A DNA stretch of 64,000 nucleotides from an uncultured Mobiluncus sp. (GTDB taxonomy: Bacteria; Actinomycetota; Actinomycetes; Actinomycetales; Actinomycetaceae): contig NZ_CAMYBV010000001.1 in assembly GCF_947254095.1 (NCBI RefSeq), forward strand, positions 102,596-166,595, given 5' to 3'. Under the pieces are notes generated by a model. That model saw nothing but the letters and a program-made list of their open reading frames with translations, was not told where the DNA came from and did no database searches. Each line of letters opens with the position of its first letter. The stretch's first letter is position 1. Shown in pieces: positions 18,774 through 26,202 of this stretch. The position numbers and the translations under genes are program-made.

Positions 18774-18791
18774 TACGGAAACGTTTCCGTA
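18774..18791 (+). promoter_or_regulatory. LacI-family operator (perfect 18-bp palindrome)
   Basis: TACGGAAACGTTTCCGTA is a perfect palindrome with a central CG, the hallmark of LacI/GalR-family operators (compare MalR-type and cre sites). It lies between the promoter and the binding-protein gene. The cassette encodes its own LacI regulator at 23548, the natural candidate to bind it, releasing the operon when maltodextrin or a related ligand is present. Confidence 0.8.
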
Positions 18792-18795
18792 ACGA

Positions 18796-18819
18796 CTCCC
18801 CAGCACCGGTGCTGCGGAG
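18796..18819 (+). promoter_or_regulatory. Second palindrome in the leader
   Basis: CAGCACCGGTGCTG (18801-18814) is a perfect 14-bp palindrome. CTCC before it can pair with GGAG after it across one mismatch, giving a 10-pair hairpin in RNA. It ends about 9 bases before the AGGAG ribosome site of the binding-protein gene. It may be a second operator or an mRNA-stabilising hairpin. Confidence 0.45.
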
Positions 18820-18837
18820 CGGACGCTAGGAGAAAAA

Positions 18838-20172
18838 ATGGCAAGTAAATTCACAAAAATCGCCGCCTTATTGTCGGCAACCGCTTTGACCCTGACCCTG
18901 AGCGCTTGCGGTGGCTCTGATAACACCGCCGCCGATGACGGCAAGGGTAAAGTTTATTACCTCAGCTTTAAACCTGAGCAAGACGAAACTTGGCAAAAAA
19001 TTGCCAAGGCCTACACCGACGAGACTGGCGTTCCGGTAAAGGTTGTCACAGCAGCATCCGGCACCTATGAACAAACTCTTAAGGCAGAGGTGACCAAGAA
19101 AGAAGCTCCGACCCTGTTCCAGATTAACGGTCCGATTGGTATGCAATCGTGGAAAGACTACACTGCAGACCTCTCTTCCACAGATTTCTACAACAACCTA
19201 TTGGATAAGTCGATGGCAGTCGGAGAAGACGGCAAGATTTACGGCGTTCCCTATGTGGTAGAAGGATACGGGATCATCTACAACCAATCAATCTTAAACA
19301 AATATTTTGGTCTGCCCGGCGCCAAGGTCACCTCGATGGAGGAAGTAAAGAATTTCGACACCCTCAAGACCCTGGTTGAAGACATGCAAGCTAAAAAGGC
19401 AGACTTAGGCATTGATGGGGTATTTGCCTCCACTTCACTAAAACCCGGTGAGGACTGGCGTTGGCAGACTCACTTGGCGGATTTACCTGTTTACTTTGAA
19501 TACCAGGACAATGACACCGAGGACATGGATGAGTTGGAATTCAAGTACAACAAGGAGTACAAGAACATCTTTGACCTTTACCTGAACAACTCCACAATTG
19601 CGCCGACTTTGGCAAGTTCCAAAGCTGTGACTGACTCAATGGCAGAATTCGCTCTGGGTAAAGCCGCAATGGTGCAAAATGGTAACTGGGCATATGGTCA
19701 GATTTCCGAAGTTGCCGGAAACACGGTTAAGGCTGAAGACGTTAAGATGCTCCCCATCTATACCGGCAAGTCCGGAGAGGAAACTCAGGGCTTGAACATC
19801 GGTACTGAGAACTTCTTCTCAATTAACTCCCAAGCCTCACCTGCTGATCAAAAGGCATCGATAGATTTCGTGAACTGGTTGATTTCCTCCGATGGTGGCA
19901 AGAAATTCATGGTCGACGAGCTTGGCTTCATTCCCCCGTTCAGCACCTTTAGCGAAGCCGAACAGCCCGCTGATCCGTTGGCAAAGGAAGTTGTTTCTTA
20001 CATGTCAAACAGTGAACTTAAGACCATCCCGTGGGTATTTACTACGTTCCCGAGCCAAACCTTTAAGGACGACTTTGGCCAGGCGCTGTCCCAATATGCC
20101 GCCGGTCAGATGAAGTGGGATGCGGTAGTCAAAATGTTCAAGACGGGCTGGGCTGCTGAGAAGCAATCCTAA
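18838..20172 (+). CDS. Sugar ABC transporter solute-binding lipoprotein (maltodextrin type)
   Basis: Extracellular substrate-capture protein. The 444-residue protein begins with a lipoprotein signal: basic MASKFTK, a hydrophobic stretch, and lipobox LSAC with Cys24 as the lipid anchor. The mature part is a family 1 extracellular solute-binding protein (MalE-like: YLSFKPEQDETWQKIAKAYT, NQSILNKYFGLP, ALGKAAMVQNGNWAYGQ). AGGAG precedes the ATG by 5 bases. The downstream 4-alpha-glucanotransferase points to maltose, maltodextrins or related alpha-glucosides, but the ligand cannot be fixed from sequence. A strong hairpin separates it from the permease genes, consistent with higher expression. Confidence 0.92.
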   Translation: MASKFTKIAALLSATALTLTLSACGGSDNTAADDGKGKVYYLSFKPEQDETWQKIAKAYTDETGVPVKVVTAASGTYEQTLKAEVTKKEAPTLFQINGPIGMQSWKDYTADLSSTDFYNNLLDKSMAVGEDGKIYGVPYVVEGYGIIYNQSILNKYFGLPGAKVTSMEEVKNFDTLKTLVEDMQAKKADLGIDGVFASTSLKPGEDWRWQTHLADLPVYFEYQDNDTEDMDELEFKYNKEYKNIFDLYLNNSTIAPTLASSKAVTDSMAEFALGKAAMVQNGNWAYGQISEVAGNTVKAEDVKMLPIYTGKSGEETQGLNIGTENFFSINSQASPADQKASIDFVNWLISSDGGKKFMVDELGFIPPFSTFSEAEQPADPLAKEVVSYMSNSELKTIPWVFTTFPSQTFKDDFGQALSQYAAGQMKWDAVVKMFKTGWAAEKQS

Positions 20173-20183
20173 TAGTCACATTC

Positions 20184-20230
20184 CGGTGAGGGGCGAACGC
20201 TTCTAACCTAGGCATGTTCGCCCCTCACCG
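20184..20230 (+). other. Intercistronic 15-bp hairpin between binding protein and permease genes
   Basis: CGGTGAGGGGCGAAC (20184-20198) pairs perfectly with GTTCGCCCCTCACCG (20216-20230) around a 17-base loop, 11 bases after the stop codon. No U tract follows, so full termination is unlikely. A GC-rich stem after a binding-protein gene typically protects the upstream message from 3' exonucleases or partly attenuates transcription, making more binding protein than permease. Confidence 0.8.
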
Positions 20231-20265
20231 ATGCCACAAATACACAATTTTTAAAAGAGATAATC

Positions 20266-21111
20266 ATGGAACAAAGTCTTAAACGATGGGGTTTAGTATT
20301 CACCGGTCCCACTCTGCTCGCATTTACAATCGCTTTTTTGGCTCCATTCTTTATTGGTATTTACCTTTCATTCAGCAAGTTCACCACGGTAACTAACGCT
20401 ACTTTCAACGGAGTAGAAAATTACATCAAAGCCTTTAGTGAACGTCAGGGATTTGTCCACGCTCTGGGGTTCACAGTATTAGTCACGGCTATAGCAATCA
20501 TTACTGTCAACGTGTTTGCCTTATCTATCGCCTATCTGTTGACTCGCAAGCTCAAAGGAACCAACTTTTTCCGTACTGTATTTTTTATGCCGAACCTCAT
20601 CGGTGGTATCGTGTTGGGCTATACTTGGCAAACTATCATCAATGCAGTACTGAGGAACTTCGACACTACTCTGGTCTCCGATGCACGACTTGGTCTGTTT
20701 GGTTTAATACTCCTGTTAAACTGGCAGCAGGTTGGCTATATGATGGTCATTTATATTGCCGGCTTGCAATCAGTTCCTCCAGATTTAGTCGAAGCTGCAC
20801 AAATTGATGGTGCCAGTCGTTGGCAGGTTATCCGGCACGTGACGTTACCGATGATTATGCCTTCCATCACAATTTGTACTTTCTTAACTCTGAGTAACTC
20901 GTTTAAATTGTTTGACCAAAACTTGGCGTTAACCAACGGCGCCCCATTGAAACAAACAGAAATGGCTGCTCTAAACATCGTCAACACCTTCTTCGGCAAG
21001 GTTGGCTTCGAAGGCGTTGGTCAAGCCAAAGCTGTCATTTTCTTCCTCATTGTTTCTTTAATCGCATTCTTACAACTACGCATCACCCGCTCAAAGGAGG
21101 TTGAGTCATGA
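20266..21111 (+). CDS. Sugar ABC transporter permease, MalF-like
   Basis: Inner-membrane permease of a carbohydrate importer. The 281-residue protein has six predicted membrane segments and the permease EAA loop, EAAQIDGASRWQVIRHVTLP, which docks on the ATPase. It lacks the large extra N-terminal segments of enterobacterial MalF, as is normal in Gram-positive bacteria. It ends overlapping the second permease by 4 bases (ATGA), so the two are made together. Base composition is lower in GC than the flanking core genes. Confidence 0.93.
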   Translation: MEQSLKRWGLVFTGPTLLAFTIAFLAPFFIGIYLSFSKFTTVTNATFNGVENYIKAFSERQGFVHALGFTVLVTAIAIITVNVFALSIAYLLTRKLKGTNFFRTVFFMPNLIGGIVLGYTWQTIINAVLRNFDTTLVSDARLGLFGLILLLNWQQVGYMMVIYIAGLQSVPPDLVEAAQIDGASRWQVIRHVTLPMIMPSITICTFLTLSNSFKLFDQNLALTNGAPLKQTEMAALNIVNTFFGKVGFEGVGQAKAVIFFLIVSLIAFLQLRITRSKEVES

Positions 21112-22016
21112 GCACTCCTGTTCTGACTTCTGCGCCTGGCAACCACACGAACCAGATCACGACGACCACCGCTCACTCAAGCGGCGTAACTGTCGGTAAA
21201 TTCATCACCTATATTTTCCTGACAATTCTCACAGTCATTTTTATCGGTCCGTTATTGTTCATACTCATGAACTCCTTTAAGGGACGTTTCTTTATTTCCG
21301 ACGCACCGTTTGCACTTCCCGTTGGACAATACTTCGCGGGAGTTACTAACTATGTGCAAGGGCTAGCAGCCACCGGATTTTTCTCAGCTTTTGGCTGGTC
21401 AGCTTTTATCACGGTTTTTTCCGTAATCATCATTGTATTCTTTGCAGCGATGACCGCCTATTACATCACGCGGGTGAAAAGCTGGTGGACCAATCTGATT
21501 TATTTGGTACTGGTTTTTTCTATGGTGGTTCCATTTCAGATGGTCATGTTTCCAACCGTAAAAATTGCCGATTCATTAGGTTTAGCTAATCCCCTGGGCA
21601 TGATTTTGTTGTACCTGGGATTCGGTGCGGGACTTTCAGTATTCATTTTTTCTGGATTTATCAAGGGTATTCCCATAGATGTTGAAGAAGCTGCCATGAT
21701 TGATGGATGTGGACCTCTGCGAAATTACTTTTTGGTGGTTCTGCCAATGTTGAAACCCGTAACGATTACCGTATCGATCCTGATGACCATATGGGTATGG
21801 AATGACTACCTGTTGCCATACCTGGTAATCGGTCTGTCCACTCCCTACAAGACTATTCCCGTAGTAGTACAACAGCTAGTTGGTTCCCATGGCTCCAACG
21901 ACATGGGAGCGATGATGGCTATGCTTGTCTTGGCAATCATTCCCATCGTGGTTTTCTATCTATTCTCACAGAAGTACATCATTGAAGGTGTTGTGGCTGG
22001 AGCGGTGAAGGGCTAA
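21108..22016 (+). CDS. Sugar ABC transporter permease, MalG-like
   Basis: Second permease of the importer. The 302-residue protein has a Thr/Ser-rich cytoplasmic N-terminus of about 30 residues, six membrane segments, and an EAA loop EEAAMIDGCGPLRNYFLVVL. It starts from a strong AAAGGAGG site inside the end of the first permease gene. No ATPase gene follows. Actinobacterial sugar importers commonly borrow a shared ATPase such as MsiK from elsewhere in the genome, which is the likely case here. Confidence 0.93.
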   Translation: MSTPVLTSAPGNHTNQITTTTAHSSGVTVGKFITYIFLTILTVIFIGPLLFILMNSFKGRFFISDAPFALPVGQYFAGVTNYVQGLAATGFFSAFGWSAFITVFSVIIIVFFAAMTAYYITRVKSWWTNLIYLVLVFSMVVPFQMVMFPTVKIADSLGLANPLGMILLYLGFGAGLSVFIFSGFIKGIPIDVEEAAMIDGCGPLRNYFLVVLPMLKPVTITVSILMTIWVWNDYLLPYLVIGLSTPYKTIPVVVQQLVGSHGSNDMGAMMAMLVLAIIPIVVFYLFSQKYIIEGVVAGAVKG

Positions 22017-22018
22017 CT

Positions 22019-23530
22019 ATGCGAATGAGGCAAGCTGGTATCTTGCTACCGGTGTTCTCCCTACCCGGATCCTACGGGATGGGTTCAATGGGCAGTTTTG
22101 CCTATCATTTCATCGATGCTTTAGCCCAAGCGAATCAACGTATCTGGCAAATTTTACCCCTCTGCCCTCCGGGATATGGCGGCTCGCCTTATTCAAGCCA
22201 ATCCGCCCAAGCCGGAAATCCCCTCTTCATTGATTTAGACAATTTGGTGAAAAGGGGGTGGATTGAAGCCTCTCAATTGCAAGATTTGGATTGGGGGGCT
22301 CAATCCCCCTATATCGATTATGCAGCAGTAAGCCAATCAAAGCACCAGGCACTGCGCTATGCTTACGCTACGTTTTGCTCACATGTTTCACGCGATTCAT
22401 TTGAACAATTTCGCGCCAGCAATCCCTGGGTTCGAGATTATGCCTTGTTCCTGGCACTCAGTCATGAATTTAAGCACAAACCGTGGCAAAAATGGCCGAA
22501 AGAGTTAAGTCATCGTGAACCACAAGCCTTGGCTCGAGTTGCTGCAGATTTGCGTGAAGAAATCGAATTTCACGAATTTTGCCAGTGGGTCTTTGAAACC
22601 CAGTGGAACGAACTGCACGACTACGCAACCGGTAAAGGGATCAAAATTCTGGGAGATATACCCATATACGTCTCTCTCGATTCCGCAGATACCTGGGCTA
22701 ATCCGCAACTGTTCCAACTGGGTTCCGACTTTTATCCCAAAAAAGTGGCTGGAGTACCTCCGGATGGTTTCTCTGCTACCGGTCAAATTTGGGGAAACCC
22801 ACTTTATGACTGGCAAGCGCACCAACGCTCCAACTTTTCCTGGTGGAAGGAACGCGTCGGTCTCCAGCTACAACGCGTAGATATCCTGAGAATCGACCAT
22901 TTTCGCGGTCTGGAGTCGTATTTTGCCATTCCTGCTGACGCGACCAGTGCGGTGGCGGGAACTTGGGAACCAGGACCGGGCATTGACTTTTTCACAGCTT
23001 TAGAAAAGCAATTGGGCACGCTACCATTGGTGCTTGAGGATCTCGGATATTTGACTTCTGCAGTTGAAGACCTGCGCAATGCGACGGGTCAACCAGGCAT
23101 CCAACTCATTCAGTTTGCCTTCGACAGCCGCGAACCTGCAGATTATTGGCCTCATGAAATTCCGAAAAATTCGGTTGTTTATACAGGAACTCACGATAAC
23201 GACACGCTGCAAGGCTGGTTTGCCAGTCTCGCCCCAGAAGATCAAAAACTGGCCAGAATCTACTGCGGAGCTTCCCACACCGCAATTGAGGACATGCCCC
23301 AGTGCTTCATAGCCCTGGCAATGACCTCCGTGGCGGATACCTGCATTATCCCCGCTGCGGACTACTTGGGGCTGGACAGCTCGGCTCGTATAAACACTCC
23401 GGGGCAAATGCGGGGCAACTGGGGGTGGCGATTGTCGCAATCCGACTGGAATGCATATCCATGGGATGAAATTGCACAGCTTACTGCCATCTCTGGACGT
23501 GCTCCGGGTACGCATCATACCCAGCACTGA
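22019..23530 (+). CDS. malQ: 4-alpha-glucanotransferase (amylomaltase) MalQ
   Basis: Cytosolic GH77 enzyme that transfers glucan segments between maltodextrins and releases glucose. The 503-residue protein has the GH77 start AGILLPVFSLPGSYGMGSMG. The catalytic residues are visible: the nucleophile Asp in ILRIDHFRGLESY, the acid/base Glu in VLEDLGYLT, and the third Asp in YTGTHDNDTLQGW. The short length matches the plain bacterial amylomaltase without the extra N-terminal domain seen in E. coli and mycobacterial forms. It begins 2 bases after the permease stop and supplies the metabolic half of the cassette. Confidence 0.96.
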   Translation: MRMRQAGILLPVFSLPGSYGMGSMGSFAYHFIDALAQANQRIWQILPLCPPGYGGSPYSSQSAQAGNPLFIDLDNLVKRGWIEASQLQDLDWGAQSPYIDYAAVSQSKHQALRYAYATFCSHVSRDSFEQFRASNPWVRDYALFLALSHEFKHKPWQKWPKELSHREPQALARVAADLREEIEFHEFCQWVFETQWNELHDYATGKGIKILGDIPIYVSLDSADTWANPQLFQLGSDFYPKKVAGVPPDGFSATGQIWGNPLYDWQAHQRSNFSWWKERVGLQLQRVDILRIDHFRGLESYFAIPADATSAVAGTWEPGPGIDFFTALEKQLGTLPLVLEDLGYLTSAVEDLRNATGQPGIQLIQFAFDSREPADYWPHEIPKNSVVYTGTHDNDTLQGWFASLAPEDQKLARIYCGASHTAIEDMPQCFIALAMTSVADTCIIPAADYLGLDSSARINTPGQMRGNWGWRLSQSDWNAYPWDEIAQLTAISGRAPGTHHTQH

Positions 23531-23547
23531 CCATCATCTCGAATAGA

Positions 23548-24642
23548 ATGGGAGCCATGTTACCTGCGGATTACCCGGATAAACACCAAGTTGCAAATAT
23601 CAAAGACGTTGCACGAGCAGCCGGGGTCGGTATAGCCACTGTCTCCCGAGCTCTTAATGGTCAAGAGGGTGTCTCTGCACAGACACGTAAACGTATTGAA
23701 GAAGCCGCTGCCACTTTGGGATACCAGCCCAATCGTCACGCGCGGTTTTTAAAGCTCAGCTCAAACCGCTCGATAGCAGTTGTCATCAAGGGTTTAGAGA
23801 ATCCCCTGTTTGCACGAATTTTGGATAAGTTAGAGAGGGCTATCCGCAACCACGAATATCAAGTCAACATCGTCTCGGTTCCACACTGGTCCGATGAGCT
23901 GAGAGATGCCATTCAAACAGTCGATGAAGATTCCGCTCTCGGCGTCATTTTCTTGGGTGGGCATTTCCAACATCGCGTGGATGATTTAGAGAAACTTTCG
24001 GTTCCTTTCGTGGTTTCTACGGTCAGTATGAAAGACAGCGCGCATCGTGAACGTTACGCTTCGGTTGCCATTGACGACTATGGAGAAGCCGGTCGCGTAG
24101 TCGATTATCTCTATCAGCTAGGACATCGTCAGATAGGCATAATTGGTTCAGATTCTCTGGATAATTCCGTAGGTTCTCTCCGTCTGGCTGGATACTACGA
24201 CGCCTTACGCAAACACGGTATAAGACCACATCCCCAATGGGTGCGGTCTTTTGACAACTCCGAAGATTCCCCCTATTCGTTTGAAAACGGATACCGAATG
24301 ACCCGTGCACTGCTGCAAGAATGCCCTGATATCACTGCCATTTTTGCCATCGCCGATGTGCTGGCAATCGGAGCAATGCAAGCGGCCAGAGAAATGAATC
24401 TGTGTATTCCTCAAGATATTTCGATTGTCGGTTTCGATGGAATTCCATTGGGTTCCTACGTCTATCCCGCTCTCACGACTGTTAATCAACCGGCTGATCA
24501 GATTGCCGAAATCACCTGCGATTTATTATTCTCTCAGTTCAATGGGGAGCAGCCCCAACATATCATCGTACCTGGTCACCTGTTACCGAAAGGTACTACT
24601 GCTGTCCCTGTGCAGCTTTCTGATATTAGAGAGAACAGATAG
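23548..24642 (+). CDS. LacI-family transcriptional regulator
   Basis: Repressor with an N-terminal helix-turn-helix, NIKDVARAAGVGIATVSRAL (residues about 18-37), a hinge helix around 55-70 (NRHARFLKLSSNRSIAVVI), and a periplasmic-binding-protein-like ligand domain to residue 364. The ATG at 23548 is used; an in-frame ATG at 23557 is also possible. It lies 17 bases after malQ in the same operon. It is the evident regulator of the cassette, probably acting at the 18-bp palindrome 18774-18791. The inducer is inferred to be a maltodextrin or related sugar. Confidence 0.94.
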   Translation: MGAMLPADYPDKHQVANIKDVARAAGVGIATVSRALNGQEGVSAQTRKRIEEAAATLGYQPNRHARFLKLSSNRSIAVVIKGLENPLFARILDKLERAIRNHEYQVNIVSVPHWSDELRDAIQTVDEDSALGVIFLGGHFQHRVDDLEKLSVPFVVSTVSMKDSAHRERYASVAIDDYGEAGRVVDYLYQLGHRQIGIIGSDSLDNSVGSLRLAGYYDALRKHGIRPHPQWVRSFDNSEDSPYSFENGYRMTRALLQECPDITAIFAIADVLAIGAMQAAREMNLCIPQDISIVGFDGIPLGSYVYPALTTVNQPADQIAEITCDLLFSQFNGEQPQHIIVPGHLLPKGTTAVPVQLSDIRENR

Positions 24643-24658
24643 TGAGGCATAGTCTTTC

Positions 24659-25324
24659 ATGGCAAACCCGTTCGCGCCAGATTCTCGTCTGAACCAGCTT
24701 CTAGCTTTCATCGTCACGGTTTTTTTGTCTAACTTGGCAGCCATGTTGGGTCTAGGCTTAATCCTCACCGGTGGTTGGGCATTGTTGATGCTGTTTACCA
24801 TCAACTTATCCCTCATTGAAAACAACACCGCGAGTTTTCGCTCAGTATGGACAGCAATCAGGCAAAATTGGTTGATAGCTACGTTGCTATGGTTCGTTGA
24901 CATACTGTTTTTTGCCTTGGTGATTTGGGAATTTTATGCCCTGGGTAGCCTCAAGTCTGGGGTATTCAAGCTCCTGTGGGGGGCGTTGCTCTGCCTCGCG
25001 GTATTCCTAGTATTGAGCGTAAATGCGTGGATTTGGCCGATGCTGGCGAAAAGGAAAATTGCCTCAGCTGAGATTCTTGATTACCTACGTGCCTGCTTGT
25101 TGCTCTCTTTTCACTATTTGGGTCGTACCGTCGTCTGTATTACTGTAATCGCCGTCCCAGTCCTCATAATGATGATTTTTCCCAGTTTGTTTTGGCAAGT
25201 AGCGACTTGGCTAATCTGTTTTGGCGTATCTTTTGGTGTTTATCTCATAATTCTACTGATTCACCAACCTCTAGGCGGTTATTGGACAGAACACGGTGTC
25301 CCAACACGACCGCTAATGTCCTAA
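24659..25324 (+). CDS. DUF624 (YesL-like) membrane protein
   Basis: A 221-residue protein with about five membrane segments. Its start (RLNQLLAFIVTVFLSNLAAM) and the segment SFRSVWTAIRQNWLIATLLW match the DUF624/YesL pattern (N-terminal helix, then FRSF...RQNF). DUF624 proteins are often found with family 1 sugar-binding-protein transporters and are thought to assist or modulate them, but no activity is established. It begins 16 bases after the LacI gene and ends the cassette, converging on aroE 29 bases away. Confidence 0.75.
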   Translation: MANPFAPDSRLNQLLAFIVTVFLSNLAAMLGLGLILTGGWALLMLFTINLSLIENNTASFRSVWTAIRQNWLIATLLWFVDILFFALVIWEFYALGSLKSGVFKLLWGALLCLAVFLVLSVNAWIWPMLAKRKIASAEILDYLRACLLLSFHYLGRTVVCITVIAVPVLIMMIFPSLFWQVATWLICFGVSFGVYLIILLIHQPLGGYWTEHGVPTRPLMS

Positions 25325-25353
25325 ATGTCTGGCTTCGCCCTCACTGCCCAGTT

Positions 25354-26196
25354 TCAGTGTCGATTGGGCATATTCTTCAGCAAAGCTGGACGTAAAACTG
25401 CGGCATCAATTTCCTGCCCAGTAAACAATTTCACCTGGGCGACGCCCTGGTGCAACAGCATTTCCCATCCGGGAATGACCTGCGCTCCACACCTCTGTGC
25501 CCAACTGGCAAGCGGGGTCGGCCACGGCGCGTACGCCGCGTCTAGGAAAACGGTGTGAGGAGTAATCTGTAGCTGTGACAGGGGCAGGGCGTCTTGGGCG
25601 GGGGCGGGAACCGTACTCATCACCAGTCCTGCCGAGCTCAGCGTCCGATTGACGGCCTCAACCTGTTGCCACGCCACCGCTCGGGCGCTCAAGCCCATAC
25701 GTTGCGCCGCCTGAAAAGCCGCGCCCGTTTGGGCAGTAGTCCGAGAGACGACCGTCAGCTCTTTCATTCCCAGCTCCGTGAAAGCCGCCAGCGCCGAAGC
25801 CGCTGTGGAACCCGAACCGAAAATAACCGCGCTGGCCCCGGACGGCGGGTTTGTCGGGCCGTCGTGGCGAAAAGCCTCGACAATACCTCGGACATCGGTA
25901 TTGAATCCGGTCCAATCCCCTCCCGCGGCGGGGACCAGGGTGTTCACCGCGCCGGTAACTTTGGCTAAGCCGTCAGCAAAAGTCGCAGCCTGCAGAGCCT
26001 CCGGTTTCAAAGGCATGGTTACCGCCAAGCCACGCAACTGAGGATCTGCCGCGGCCAGAAATCCTTTGAGCGTTCCCGACCGAACGCGCTGGCGGCGAAA
26101 ATCCCAGTTCAAACCCAGTTCACGATACGCCGCCAAGTGGATGACGGGAGATAAAGAATGCGCAATTGGATCCCCCACAACCAGACAGTACGGCAT
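25354..26196 (-). CDS. aroE: Shikimate dehydrogenase AroE
   Basis: NADPH-dependent reduction of 3-dehydroshikimate. The 280-residue protein begins with the family signature VVGDPIAHSLSPVIHLAAY (6-24) and has the catalytic Lys in VTMPLKPEA, the substrate Asp in WTGFNTDVRG, and the nucleotide-binding FGSGSTAASALAAF. The downstream edge meets the glucan cassette; in related genomes aroE is normally close to aroC and aroK, which here lie beyond the cassette. Confidence 0.95.
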   Translation of the reverse strand: MPYCLVVGDPIAHSLSPVIHLAAYRELGLNWDFRRQRVRSGTLKGFLAAADPQLRGLAVTMPLKPEALQAATFADGLAKVTGAVNTLVPAAGGDWTGFNTDVRGIVEAFRHDGPTNPPSGASAVIFGSGSTAASALAAFTELGMKELTVVSRTTAQTGAAFQAAQRMGLSARAVAWQQVEAVNRTLSSAGLVMSTVPAPAQDALPLSQLQITPHTVFLDAAYAPWPTPLASWAQRCGAQVIPGWEMLLHQGVAQVKLFTGQEIDAAVLRPALLKNMPNRH

Positions 26197-26202
26197 GGCA
26201 CG

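Larger units (their letters stand above)
18517..18837. other. 321-base intergenic region between the prepilin peptidase and the glucan cassette
   Basis: No coding frame with family features was found. It holds the divergent control regions: on the left, a pair of near-identical 16-mers 33 bases apart that would lie in front of the prepilin peptidase; on the right, a promoter and two palindromes in front of the binding-protein gene. The middle (18612-18677) is bounded by a GATGGTG/CACCATC inverted repeat and could be structured, but nothing decisive identifies an RNA gene. Confidence 0.6.
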
